NCBI RefSeq assembly: GCF_009600605.1
Contig: NZ_VWNA01000003.1
Coordinates: 682,001 to 746,000 of the forward strand
Source of the DNA: Segnochrobactrum spirostomi
GTDB lineage: Bacteria > Pseudomonadota > Alphaproteobacteria > Rhizobiales > Segnochrobactraceae
Length of the DNA: 64,000 nucleotides
Direction: 5' to 3'
The notes below the pieces were generated by a model. The model was not told the origin of the DNA, made no database searches, and was given only the letters and a program-made list of their open reading frames with translations. Shown here piece by piece: positions 1-9,504 of the stretch. Made by a program: the position numbers and the translations under genes. How positions within the stretch are numbered: the first letter of the stretch is position 1; every line of letters starts with the position of its first letter.

Positions 1-830
1 AGGTGCCCGATGCCGAGGCGGCCGAGCGCCGCGCCCGCGGCCTCCTCGCCGCCCCCTTCCGCCAGGCCGTCGCCGCTGGCGAGATCGAGATGCCCGCCGT
101 GCGCGGCGTCGGCGGCAGCCTGATCTATTTCGTCGACGACACCGAGCGCGCCCGCTGGCGGGAGGTCGATTTCGATCCCGTCGATCCGGCGGACCAAGCG
201 GTACTCGACCAAGAGGTACCGGACCAAGAGACCCCGGCCGACGCCGGCCTCGTCGGCGTCGACCATCTCTCCCAGTCCATGGACTACGACGAGATGCTGT
301 CGTGGCTCCTCTATTATTCCGCGATCCTCGACGTCGAGAAGACGCCGGGGCAGGACGTCGCCGATCCGGGCGGGCTGACGCGCAGCCAGGTCGTCGCCAC
401 CCGCGACGGCGCCCTGCGCGTCGTCCTCAACGCCTCCCAGAGCCGCCGCACCCTCTCCGGCCGCTTCCTCAGCGAATTCTTCGGCTCCGGCACCCAGCAC
501 ATCGCGCTCGCGACCCGCGACATCTTCGCGACCGCCGCCGCCCTGACGGCCCGCGGCCTCGCGCCGCTGCCGATCCCCGAGAACTATTACGAGGACCTGA
601 TCGCCCGCTTCGCCCTCGACGACGACCTCGTCGACCGGCTGCGCGCCGGCCGCATCCTCTACGACCGCGACGCCGCCGGCGGCGAATATTTCCAGATCTA
701 CACCCGCACCTTCGCCGACCGCTTCTTCTTCGAGATCGTCGAACGCCGCGCCTACGACGCCTACGGCGCCCCCAACGCCCCCATCCGCCTCGCCGCCCAA
801 GCCAGACTCGCCAAACCCGTCGCAGGGTGA
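1..830 (+). CDS. QuiC-like 3-dehydroshikimate dehydratase / HPPD-fold protein, C-terminal part
   Basis: The reading frame is open to the left edge, so the 5' part of the gene lies outside the window; about 275 codons are visible. The visible part is a 4-hydroxyphenylpyruvate dioxygenase-type vicinal-oxygen-chelate domain. The three expected metal ligands are present, counting from the codon at base 3: His in GVDHLSQSM (about residue 88), His in GTQHIAL (about 166) and Glu in FFFEIVER (about 244). Bacterial proteins of this kind often fuse an N-terminal sugar-phosphate-isomerase-like 3-dehydroshikimate dehydratase to an HPPD-like C-terminus (QuiC family, quinate/shikimate breakdown to protocatechuate). 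The N-terminal half is not visible, so a plain HPPD-like enzyme remains possible. It converges on the DeoR gene, with 37 bases between the stop and the inferred DeoR end. Confidence 0.72.
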   Translation, partial: VPDAEAAERRARGLLAAPFRQAVAAGEIEMPAVRGVGGSLIYFVDDTERARWREVDFDPVDPADQAVLDQEVPDQETPADAGLVGVDHLSQSMDYDEMLSWLLYYSAILDVEKTPGQDVADPGGLTRSQVVATRDGALRVVLNASQSRRTLSGRFLSEFFGSGTQHIALATRDIFATAAALTARGLAPLPIPENYYEDLIARFALDDDLVDRLRAGRILYDRDAAGGEYFQIYTRTFADRFFFEIVERRAYDAYGAPNAPIRLAAQARLAKPVAG

Positions 831-867
831 AACGAAGACGGGGCCGGGCGGGGACCCGCGCCGCAGG

Positions 868-1694
868 TCAATCCACCCCGCCGCCTTCAGCAACGATCAG
901 CCGGGTGCCGGCGGCCTCCAGGGCGGCGCGGAGGTCGGGGGGGGATCGGCGTCGGTCACGAAGGCGGCGACCTTCTCGAAGGTCGCGACGTTGACGAAGG
1001 CGTGGCGGCCGAACTTGCCGGAATCGGCGACCACGATGGTGCGCCGTGCAGCCTCGACCATGGCGGTCATCATCACGGCTTCGGCGAGATGGCTCGTCCA
1101 GCATCCCGCCGCATCGACACCGCCCACGCCGATGATCGCGGTGTCGGCCGCGATCGGGCCGGTGCCGACGAAGCTCACGGGGCCGAGGGTGACCTGGGCG
1201 CCGCTGCGGATCTCGCCGCCGATCAGATAGAGGTTGCGGAGCGCCCCCTCGGGAATCGCCGTCGGCAAGCCGAGATTATTGGTGACGATGGTGAGGCGGC
1301 GGCGGTGCTCGAGCGCGGCCGCGACGGCGATGGTCGTCGATCCGCCGTTGATCAGAAGCGTCTCGCCGTCGCCGATCAGGGCCGCCGTGGCGCGGCCGAT
1401 GCGGGTTTTTGCGCCGTGCCGCGCCTTCATGCGGAGATCGAACGGGGTGTCGGCCGTGGCGAGCTGCGGCGCCGGCAGGGCGCCGCCGTGGATGCGGCTG
1501 ACGAGCCCCTGGTCGGCCAGAATGTCAAGATCGCGGCGGACCGTATCCGCGGACACGTCGAACCGGGCGCAAATCTCCGCCACCGTGATCTGGCCGTTCT
1601 GCAGCAGAATGCGGAGGATATCCGCACGCCGGCGTGCCGGCAAAGTCGCATCCGGACTGTCGCGTTCTGCGCTGCTGTTTTCCACGCTGCTCAT
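868..1694 (-). CDS. DeoR/GlpR-family sugar-responsive regulator with frameshifted C-terminus
   Basis: Cytoplasmic DNA-binding regulator. A DeoR-type winged helix lies at residues 36-57 (ITVAEICARFDVSADTVRRD), followed by the sugar-phosphate-sensing DeoRC domain with the typical INGGST and VTNNLG motifs. It is divergent from the sugar importer at 1896 and is the obvious candidate to control that operon, with a phosphorylated sugar as probable effector (family knowledge). As written, the frame stops at 897 with an atypical tail after VTDADPPP. One extra base in the 8-G run at 937-944 restores the normal family ending (DLRAALEAAGTRLIVAE) and a stop at 868-870. I therefore give 868 as the likely true end and suspect a homopolymer error. 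Confidence 0.88.
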
Positions 1695-1752
1695 GGGCCT
1701 GCATCCCTCCAGGCTGCACCATCTCGGTGCGTTCGACCCATAGCATGCGGTC

Positions 1753-1764
1753 TGCCGTACGGCA
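1753..1764. promoter_or_regulatory. 12-bp perfect palindrome in the DeoR/importer divergent region
   Basis: TGCCGTACGGCA reads the same on both strands. It sits 59 bases upstream of the DeoR start and 132 bases upstream of the importer operon. Its place in the divergent control region suggests a protein-binding site; no experimental motif is known to me for it. Confidence 0.35.
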
Positions 1765-1808
1765 AAGCCGCATAAACATGCACTAAGTCGCCCTGCATTG
1801 CGCTTGAC

Positions 1809-1871
1809 GTTTCGGCATTATGCTGGTTTCCTGAGCCCGCTCATGAGAGAAGTTTCGCCAAAAGACGAAAC
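1809..1871. promoter_or_regulatory. Candidate DeoR operators (GTTTCG repeats)
   Basis: GTTTCG occurs at 1809-1814 and 1852-1857, and its inverted copy CGAAAC at 1866-1871. The last two form an inverted repeat with an 8-base spacer just upstream of the binding-protein start at 1896. TTTCG-type repeats are common in operators of the GlpR/DeoR family. Assignment to the neighbouring DeoR protein is inference. Confidence 0.4.
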
Positions 1872-1895
1872 CCAAGAGCGATAGGGAGAGACCGC

Positions 1896-3236
1896 ATGAA
1901 AGTCCGCCTGGAGGGTGGGCGCGAGGGTGATCGCACGGCGATCACGCTCGGCCGTCGTGCTTTTCTGCAATTGTCCGGCCTCGCCGCGGGCGCGGCCCTG
2001 GCCGCCCCGGCCATCCTCAAATCGACCACGATCGCCAACGCCGCCGACCGCACACCAATCACCTTCGCGAGTGCCAAATTCTTCGGCAATCGCACCGTCG
2101 CGGAGATGGTGGACGTCTTCAACCAGTCGCAAAGCCGCATCCTCGTGAAATATGACGAGCTGCCGCCGCCGAGCGCGTCGACCGAGGTGCATCAGGGCCT
2201 CGTCCAGCGGCTCGCCAAGAAGGACGGCGCGCCGGACGTCTTCACCCAGGACGTCGTGTGGATCGCCGAGTTCGCCGGCGCCGGTTGGGCGCTTCCGCTC
2301 GACCAATATGTCAGCGCCGAGGAGGCAGCCGCCTATTTCCCCGGCGTGCTCGCCGCCTGCAAATGGAACGGCAAGCTCTCCGCCCTGCCCTGGTATGTCG
2401 ACAGCGGCATGCTCTATTACCGCAAGGATCTGCTCGAAGCCGCGGGGGCCGCGGTGCCGCAGACCTGGGACGATCTCGTCAAGACCGCGACGGAGATTCA
2501 GAAGGCCGGCAAGGCGAAGATCGGATTTTCCTGGCAGGGCAAGCAGGCCGAGGTCCTGATCTGCGACCTCGTCGAGTTCGTCACCTCCCATGGCGGGTCA
2601 ATCCTCGCCGCGAACGGCAAGACGGTCGAGATTGCGGAGCCGAACGCGGTCGCCGCCGTGCAGTTCATGTACGACACGATCGCCAAGTACAGGATCAGCC
2701 CGACCGACGTGCGGAGCTGGGACGAAGAGCCGTCGCGCGCGCCCTTCACCGCCGGCGACGCGGTGTTCCTGCGCAATTGGTCCTATGTTTACCCGATCGC
2801 TCAGGATCCGAAGGCGTCTTCGGTGGACGGCAAGGTCGGCGTGGCGCCGCTGCCGCATTTCGCCGGCGGCAAAAGCGCGGCCTGTCTCGGCGGCTACCAA
2901 TATGGCGTCAACGCGACGACACGCCACCGCGAGGCGGCGATCGAGTTCCTCAAGTGGCTTTCGAGCCCCGCGACGCAGCTTCTGTTCGCCACCGAACTCG
3001 GCCTCGCCCCGAGCCGTCCCGCGGTCTTCGACAGCCCCGAGCTCGGCAAGGCGCAGCCCTTCATGCAGACGCTGAAGCCGGTGTTCGTCGGCGCGACGCC
3101 GCGGCCCGTGACGCCGAAATATTCGCAGGTCTCGCTCGCCCTCCAGTCCGCCGTGTCGCGGGCGATCACCAACGGTGACGTCGAAGCCGAGCTGAAGCGC
3201 GCCAAGGCGAACCTCGAAAGGATCGTCGGAAAATGA
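1896..3236 (+). CDS. CUT1-type ABC sugar importer, periplasmic binding protein
   Basis: Family 1 extracellular solute-binding protein, 446 aa, the usual length for CUT1 binding proteins. The N-terminus carries a twin-arginine signal (GRRAFLQLSG, Arg 20-21), a hydrophobic stretch and an ANAA cleavage region near residue 50, so export through Tat is likely. The body has the usual maltose-binding-protein-like segments (PWYVDSGMLYYRKDL; WSYVYPIAQ). It is the first gene of a tight operon with two permeases, a kinase, an ATPase and an aldolase-like gene; the permease start overlaps the stop as ATGA. The sugar cannot be read from sequence. The ATG at 1896 follows GAGAGACCGC, a weak but reasonable ribosome site. 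Confidence 0.9.
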   Translation: MKVRLEGGREGDRTAITLGRRAFLQLSGLAAGAALAAPAILKSTTIANAADRTPITFASAKFFGNRTVAEMVDVFNQSQSRILVKYDELPPPSASTEVHQGLVQRLAKKDGAPDVFTQDVVWIAEFAGAGWALPLDQYVSAEEAAAYFPGVLAACKWNGKLSALPWYVDSGMLYYRKDLLEAAGAAVPQTWDDLVKTATEIQKAGKAKIGFSWQGKQAEVLICDLVEFVTSHGGSILAANGKTVEIAEPNAVAAVQFMYDTIAKYRISPTDVRSWDEEPSRAPFTAGDAVFLRNWSYVYPIAQDPKASSVDGKVGVAPLPHFAGGKSAACLGGYQYGVNATTRHREAAIEFLKWLSSPATQLLFATELGLAPSRPAVFDSPELGKAQPFMQTLKPVFVGATPRPVTPKYSQVSLALQSAVSRAITNGDVEAELKRAKANLERIVGK

Positions 3237-4180
3237 GCACGCTCTCCGCCGCGCGGCTGGTGTCCAGCCGCGGACGGAGGGTCGAGACGAAGCGGAGGAG
3301 CCGGTCCACGTCGCTCGCTCCTCTGCTTTTCCTCGCACCGGCGGTGATCACCCTCGCCGCGGTCTCCGTCTTCCCCGTGATCGACGGGCTTCGCCTCTCG
3401 TTCCGCGACACGATGCTGTCGACGCAGGAGGACGCGTTCGTCGGATCGTCGAACTATGCCCGCCTCGCCGGCGACGACCAGTTCTGGTCCGCGTGGCGCC
3501 ACACCCTGGTCTTCATGACCGCCTCGACGGTGATCGAGACCGTGCTCGGCATGGCGATGGCGCTCCTGCTCTATGAGCAATTCCGCGGGCGCGGCGGGGT
3601 GCGGGCCGCCATGCTGATCCCCTGGGCGATCCCGACGGTGGTGACCTCGCGGATGTTCGGCTGGCTGTTCGACGGCCAGCACGGCATCGTCAATTGGCTT
3701 CTCATACAATGCGGGATCATCGACGGCGCCGTGAACTGGTACGGCGACGGCCACACCGCGCTTCTCACCATCATCATCGCCGACGTCTGGAAGACGACGC
3801 CTTTCATGGCGCTGCTCCTCCTCGCGGGGTTGCAGACGATCCCGCAATCCCTCGTCGAGGCCGCGCGGATCGACGGCGCCGGACCGTGGCAGACCTTCTG
3901 GGCGATCCGGCTGCCGCTGCTCGCCACGACCCTGCTCATCGCCGGCATGTTCCGGGCGCTCGACGCCTTCCGCATCTTCGACCTCGTTTACGTCCTGACG
4001 GGCGGCGGACCAGCCGATTCCACGGAGGTGCTGTCGACGCTCGCCTACAAGACGATGTTTTCGGCACTCGACTTCGGCTACGGGAGCACGATTTCGACCG
4101 CCATGTTCCTCACGGAGATCCTGGTCGCGTCGGCCTTCGGCCTCCTCATCGCCCGCCGCATCAAGCGCGAACAAGGATGA
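3233..4180 (+). CDS. CUT1-type ABC sugar importer, permease 1 (MalF-like)
   Basis: Inner-membrane permease, 315 aa, with about six hydrophobic helices after a basic cytoplasmic N-terminus. The EAA loop that docks on the ATPase is clear: EAARIDGAGPWQTFWAIRLP in the C-terminal half. The size and single-domain layout match MalF/UgpA-type subunits that lack the large periplasmic loop of E. coli MalF. The start codon overlaps the binding-protein stop (ATGA), and the stop overlaps the next start (ATGA at 4177), so the three genes are probably translationally coupled. Confidence 0.92.
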   Translation: MSTLSAARLVSSRGRRVETKRRSRSTSLAPLLFLAPAVITLAAVSVFPVIDGLRLSFRDTMLSTQEDAFVGSSNYARLAGDDQFWSAWRHTLVFMTASTVIETVLGMAMALLLYEQFRGRGGVRAAMLIPWAIPTVVTSRMFGWLFDGQHGIVNWLLIQCGIIDGAVNWYGDGHTALLTIIIADVWKTTPFMALLLLAGLQTIPQSLVEAARIDGAGPWQTFWAIRLPLLATTLLIAGMFRALDAFRIFDLVYVLTGGGPADSTEVLSTLAYKTMFSALDFGYGSTISTAMFLTEILVASAFGLLIARRIKREQG

Positions 4181-5079
4181 GGACCATGCCGCTCTCCTCG
4201 CCCCTGCCGCTCGATCGGCCCTGGACGCCGCCGCGCCGCCTCTCCTGGCGGTTCCGCTCAGGCCTCGCCCGCACCGCGCTTGCGATCGGCGCCTTTCTGG
4301 TCGTGGCGTGGTCGGTCGCGCCCTTTCTCTGGCAGGTCTCGACGGCGTTCCAGGAGGATCGCCTGCTCACCGCCGCGACGCCGAGCCTGATCCCGTGGCC
4401 GCCGACGTTCGAGCACTTCTACAACATCTTCGTCGAGAAGCAGTTTCAGCTCTACATCGTCAATTCCGCCATCGTCGCCGGATTGACAACGCTGTTCTGC
4501 CTCGTCATCGGCGGCGCGGCCGCGTTCGCTCTCGCCCGGCTGCGCATCTTCGCCCGGTTCGGCATCCTCTCGCTGTTTCTCTGCGTATCGATGTTTCCGC
4601 AGATCGCGATCGTCGCGCCGCTCTACATCATCGCGTCGGTCACGGAACTGATGAACACCTATACGGCGCTGATCATCATCTATCTCGCGCTCGGCCTGCC
4701 GCTGACGATCTGGGTGCTGTTCGGCTATTTCCAGGCGATCCCGCGGGAGATCGACGAGGCCGCCATCATCGACGGCGCCGGACCGCTTCGACTGATGGTG
4801 TCGGTGATCGTGCCGATGTCGCTGCCCGGCTTCGTCACCACCGGCCTGCTCGCCTTCATCGCCGCGTGGAACGAGTTCATGTTCGCGCTCGCCTTCACCT
4901 CCGGCATCGACCGGCAGACCATTCCCGTCGGAATCGCGAACTTCACCAACCTCTATTACGTGCCGTGGGGAGACCTCGCGGCGGCGTCCGTGGTGGTCAC
5001 GCTGCCGCTCGTCGCCCTGGTCCTCGCCTTCCAGCGCTGGATCATCCAGGGCCTGACCCAGGGAGCGGTGAAGGAATGA
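4177..5079 (+). CDS. CUT1-type ABC sugar importer, permease 2 (MalG-like)
   Basis: Inner-membrane permease of 300 aa with six predicted helices and the EAA loop EAAIIDGAGPLRLMVSVIVP. The C-terminal segment ending FQRWIIQGLTQGAVKE is characteristic of MalG/UgpE-type subunits. The start at 4177 overlaps the previous stop; an ATG at 4186 in the same frame is the alternative. It would pair with the MalF-like subunit to form the channel. Its stop overlaps the kinase start at 5076. Confidence 0.92.
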   Translation: MRTMPLSSPLPLDRPWTPPRRLSWRFRSGLARTALAIGAFLVVAWSVAPFLWQVSTAFQEDRLLTAATPSLIPWPPTFEHFYNIFVEKQFQLYIVNSAIVAGLTTLFCLVIGGAAAFALARLRIFARFGILSLFLCVSMFPQIAIVAPLYIIASVTELMNTYTALIIIYLALGLPLTIWVLFGYFQAIPREIDEAAIIDGAGPLRLMVSVIVPMSLPGFVTTGLLAFIAAWNEFMFALAFTSGIDRQTIPVGIANFTNLYYVPWGDLAAASVVVTLPLVALVLAFQRWIIQGLTQGAVKE

Positions 5080-6382
5080 TGGCGCGCCCCACCGATCCGT
5101 CCCCTGCCGCCTGGGCGACCGCCTACGAGCGTCTCGCGGCGCGCCTCCCCGATATCGTCGCCCGGGCGACGCCGGTCGTCACCGGCTTCGCCGTCTGCCT
5201 CGACCGCACCCTCGATCTGCATGCCTGCGCGCCCGCCATCACCCGTCTCGGCGACGACAAGGCGGCGGCCTTTCTCGAGCGGATCTTGGCGCGGGTCGCC
5301 GCCGGCCGCGGCGGCGAGATCCTGGTCGATTGGCCGGACGGCCCTGCCGTCCTCGATCCGTTCACCCGCGCGAACGGGCTGTCGATCGGCGGCACCTCGG
5401 CCCAGGCGGCGTGGACGCTCGCCGAGCTCGGGGCGCCGGCGATCCTCGCGCTCGGAGAGGCCGGCGCGGACGAACTCGCGGCGCTCCATCCAGGCATCCG
5501 CGTCGCCGCCGGGCCGAACAGCCTGCGCAGCCCCGCCGACATTCTCCCGCGCGACGGCAAGCCCGCTCACTACGTTCTCGAATACCAGGCGGGCCGGCCC
5601 CTCCTCGGCATCGTCCCGCCGCGGTCCACACGGATCATCGTCCGGTTCGCGGACGAGGGCCTGCAACACGATCCGAACCTCGCCGCCTGGGTGTCCGCCC
5701 ACGGCCAGGGCCTGAGAGCGGGGTTGCTGGCGTCGCCGAACACGGTGCCGCCCGACCGGCTGCCGGAAGCGCTCGCGCTCCTCTCTGACGCCGCCGCGCT
5801 GTGGCGGCGCGCCGGCCTCGGCCTCGTTCACCTCGAACTCGGCGAATATCCCTGGCCCGGCACTCGCGACATCACGATCGCCGCGCTGACACCCACGATC
5901 ACCTCGATGGGCCTGAACCGCAACGAGCTCGAAGCGCTCGTCGGGGACATGGCGGGCAGCAGCGTCGTCGACCAGGCGAGCTGGCTCGCCGACGAGCTCG
6001 GGCTCGGACGCCTCGTGGTCCACGCCGACGATTGGGCGCTCGCGATCACGACCGGCGACCCCGAAATCGAGCTCGACAGCCTCGCAGCCGGCTGCCTCGT
6101 CGCCGCCTCCCGCGCGGCGGCGGGCCGCCCCGTGCCTCGCCCCGCCTGTCCAGAGGGCGCGCATTTCGGTGTAGCGCTGACGCCCACGATCTCGACCGTT
6201 TCGACAAAGCGATCGGCCGTCTGCGTGGCCGCCCCCTATCTCGCCCATCCGGCCTCGACGCTCGGCCTCGGCGACAGCTTCACCGCCGGCTGCCTCCTCG
6301 TCCACGCGGTCCCGGATTACCGGCCGATGCTCGCGCGTGACGCGCTGAGCGCCGTTCCGGCGGACAATGCCAGGAGTTCCTG

Positions 6383-6383
<1 letters not shown>
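5076..6383 (+). CDS. ADP-dependent phosphofructokinase/glucokinase family sugar kinase
   Basis: Protein of 435 aa of the ADP_PFK_GK type (ribokinase-like fold). Landmarks: GFAVCLDRTLDL near residue 37 (the GFN.N.D position of the family), AHYVLEYQAG near 164, the HxE motif HLE at 252-254, the NxxE motif NRNE at 281-284, and the catalytic GLGDSFTAG at 397-405 with Asp400 as the expected base. ADP-dependent sugar kinases are known mainly from archaea and animals, with fewer bacterial examples, so a copy inside a bacterial sugar-importer operon is notable. It is embedded between the permease and ATPase genes with overlaps on both sides, so its substrate is probably the imported sugar or a derivative. 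Use of ADP rather than ATP is inferred from family. ATG 5079 is an equally good start. Confidence 0.78.
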
Positions 6384-7471
<1,088 letters not shown>

Positions 7472-7548
7472 TCCCTCTCCCCGAAACCGGGCCGGCACGT
7501 CCGCCAACGCAGCCCGGGCCCCTTCCACCGGAACCCCAAGGAGATCCC

Positions 7549-8553
7549 ATGTTCCGTATGAATGCCAAGCTCGCCAAGATCCGCGCGGGCCACTACGCCA
7601 AGGGCGATTTCATGATCGCCGACGCCAAGGACGGCGACATGTCCAACCCGATCCCGGCGACGGGACCGATCCGGGCGGCGGACGGCAGCTTCGTGCGCTA
7701 TCGCACGCGGCCGGAATTCCTCGACATGATCATGCAGATCATCCGCCAGGATCTGCTCGACATCATGCTCGTGTCCGCCTCCAACCTCGAAGCGCTGCAG
7801 GAAGCCGGCGCGTTCGCGGGCACCCAGGTGCGTCCGGCGTTCCGTGCCAACGACACCACCGACATCTGGGGCGCGCGGCCGAACGGATACGGCAAGCTCG
7901 GACCGTCGCGGCCGTTCCGTACGGCCTCGCTGGAGCGCGTCTCCAAGGCGAAGATCGGCAATCTCGGGCTCTATTCGATCACCTTCGTCAACGATATCGA
8001 CGCGGATCTCCGCTCGCTCGAAGCCTTTCACGAGTTCCTCGCCGACGCGGCGGCGAACGGCATCGAATATTTCCTCGAGGTCTTCAATCCGAACATCGAC
8101 GCCGGAATCCCGCCCGAGGCGATCGGCTCGTTCGTCAACGACAACCTGGCCCGCTGCCTTTCGGGCCTGCTCAAGGCGGACCGGCCCCAGTTCCTGAAAT
8201 ATCCCTATAACGGCGCCAAGGCGCTCGAAGAGCTGGCGTCGTACGATCCGGGGCTGGTCGTCGGCGTCCTCGGCGGCGGCGCGGGAACGACGCGCGACAC
8301 CTTCGAGCTCCTCTATCAGGCGGAGAAGTACGGCGCGCGGGTGGCCCTGTTCGGCCGCAAGATCAATCTCGCCGAGAGCCAGCTCGACATGGTGCGCCAC
8401 ATGCGCCTCGTGGCGGACGGCGAGCTGAAGCCGCTGGAAGCGGTCAAGTCCTACCATGCCGCGCTGAAGGACCAGGGCATCGCCGCGGTGCGCAGCTTCC
8501 AGGACGACAGCGCCGTCACCGAACAGGTGCTCAAGGCCGCTGCATCGGCCTGA
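7549..8553 (+). CDS. Putative class I (Schiff-base) aldolase-like TIM-barrel protein
   Basis: Protein of 334 aa, cytosolic, no signal or membrane segment. It starts at an ATG preceded by AAGGAG at ideal spacing. I do not recognise an exact named family. The alternating strand/helix pattern, the segment FLEVFNPNIDAG, a lysine in FLKYPYNGAKA (Lys217) and a glycine-rich LGGGAGTTRD resemble DhnA/LacD-type class I aldolases, where such a lysine forms the Schiff base. Position after a sugar importer and a sugar kinase supports cleavage of a phosphorylated sugar. The function is inference; a non-catalytic barrel or an isomerase is possible. The gene ends before a terminator that serves the opposing GntR gene. 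Confidence 0.6.
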   Translation: MFRMNAKLAKIRAGHYAKGDFMIADAKDGDMSNPIPATGPIRAADGSFVRYRTRPEFLDMIMQIIRQDLLDIMLVSASNLEALQEAGAFAGTQVRPAFRANDTTDIWGARPNGYGKLGPSRPFRTASLERVSKAKIGNLGLYSITFVNDIDADLRSLEAFHEFLADAAANGIEYFLEVFNPNIDAGIPPEAIGSFVNDNLARCLSGLLKADRPQFLKYPYNGAKALEELASYDPGLVVGVLGGGAGTTRDTFELLYQAEKYGARVALFGRKINLAESQLDMVRHMRLVADGELKPLEAVKSYHAALKDQGIAAVRSFQDDSAVTEQVLKAAASA

Positions 8554-8594
8554 CCCGGTCCGCATCGGCGGCGCTGGAAGCGCCCCAAAAGAAA

Positions 8595-8620
8595 ACCGGC
8601 CGCGGACAGCCGCGGCCGGT
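8595..8620 (-). terminator. Rho-independent terminator of the FCD-GntR gene
   Basis: A perfect 11-bp inverted repeat (ACCGGCCGCGG / CCGCGGCCGGT) with a 4-base loop lies between the convergent aldolase-like and GntR genes. On the minus strand the stem is followed by TTTTCTTTT (AAAAGAAAA on the plus strand), so it terminates leftward transcription. No T-run follows on the plus side. Confidence 0.82.
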
Positions 8621-8637
8621 GAGATGGCGCGCCGGGA

Positions 8638-9360
8638 TCAGCCCCCCGCGGTTTCCTTGGCGTCGAGGGCGGCGCGGTGTTTGTTGCGGAGGTGCTGGAA
8701 CAGGATCTCGCCGAGTTCCGGTCCGGCCCGGCGGCGCAGCGCGTCGAGGATCGCCTCGTGTTCGCGCATCGCCTCGCTCCAGCGGTCGCGGGTGCGCGAG
8801 GTGTTGGCGGCGAACCGGGCGCGGCGCAGGCGGCTCGTCATCGCGCCGTAGGTCGCGTTCAACGCGCCGTTGCGCGCGGCATCGACGATGCGCTGGTGGA
8901 TGCGCTGGTTGATCTGGAAATAGCCGTGCATGTCGCGGCGCAGGTACGAGCCGTACATCTCGTAATGGAGCTGCTCGATCTCCGCGACTTCGGCGTCGGT
9001 GATCACCTCGCAGGCGAGCCGGCCGGCCAGCGCCTCGAGCCCGCCCATCACGTCGAACAGCTCGGCGAGATCCTTGGCGCTCAGTTCGCGCACCCGCGCG
9101 CCGCGATTGGGCAGCAGCTCCACCAACCCTTCCGCGGCCAGAACCTTGAGGGCCTCGCGCAGCGGCGTGCGGGAAATGCCGAACAGCGCGCACAGCTCGC
9201 GCTCGGGGATTCGCCCCCCTTCGGCGAGGTTGCCCTCGACCAGATAATCCCGCAGGCGGGCGAGAACCTCGTCGTGAAGCGACGCCGCCCCCCGCGCCTC
9301 GTCGGGAGGCAGGAGCGCTTCGCCCGGAACCTGTGCATTCTGTGCTAACGAATTCATCAT
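8638..9360 (-). CDS. GntR-family regulator, FCD (FadR-C) subfamily
   Basis: 240 aa. The N-terminal GntR winged helix contains GGRIPERELCALFGISRTPL near residues 47-66, with the TPLREALKVLAAEGLVEL recognition segment. The C-terminal all-helical FCD domain has the metal-ligand-like HE..LDAL region near residues 203-210. It is divergent from the aminotransferase at 9505 with 144 bases between, so it probably controls the aminotransferase/amidohydrolase operon and perhaps itself. Two tandem ATG codons are possible (9360, 9357). Effectors of FCD regulators are usually small organic acids (family knowledge). Confidence 0.9.
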   Translation of the reverse strand: MMNSLAQNAQVPGEALLPPDEARGAASLHDEVLARLRDYLVEGNLAEGGRIPERELCALFGISRTPLREALKVLAAEGLVELLPNRGARVRELSAKDLAELFDVMGGLEALAGRLACEVITDAEVAEIEQLHYEMYGSYLRRDMHGYFQINQRIHQRIVDAARNGALNATYGAMTSRLRRARFAANTSRTRDRWSEAMREHEAILDALRRRAGPELGEILFQHLRNKHRAALDAKETAGG

Positions 9361-9444
9361 GACTGCCTAAGCTTATCGCATGCAGATGGATTCTGCCAGT
9401 TCATTCTTTGAATTACATAATAGCGCTTGCTCTCCCCATTTTTG

Positions 9445-9452
9445 AATGCATT
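9445..9452. promoter_or_regulatory. AATGCATT palindrome in the GntR/aminotransferase control region
   Basis: An 8-bp palindrome AATGCATT lies within the AT-richest part of this 144-base divergent spacer; a second palindrome, GCATGC, lies at 9378-9383. Short symmetric AT-flanked sites are typical GntR targets. The assignment is tentative. Confidence 0.25.
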
Positions 9453-9504
9453 ATCGGGGCACGGCGCGCACCCAGACCGCGCCTTCCGACAGTGAGGCGC
9501 GAGC

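Noticed and set aside
4956-6305. 449-codon minus-strand frame opposite the ADP-dependent kinase
   Set aside because: Shadow frame; the plus-strand protein has conserved catalytic motifs and operon overlaps on both sides.
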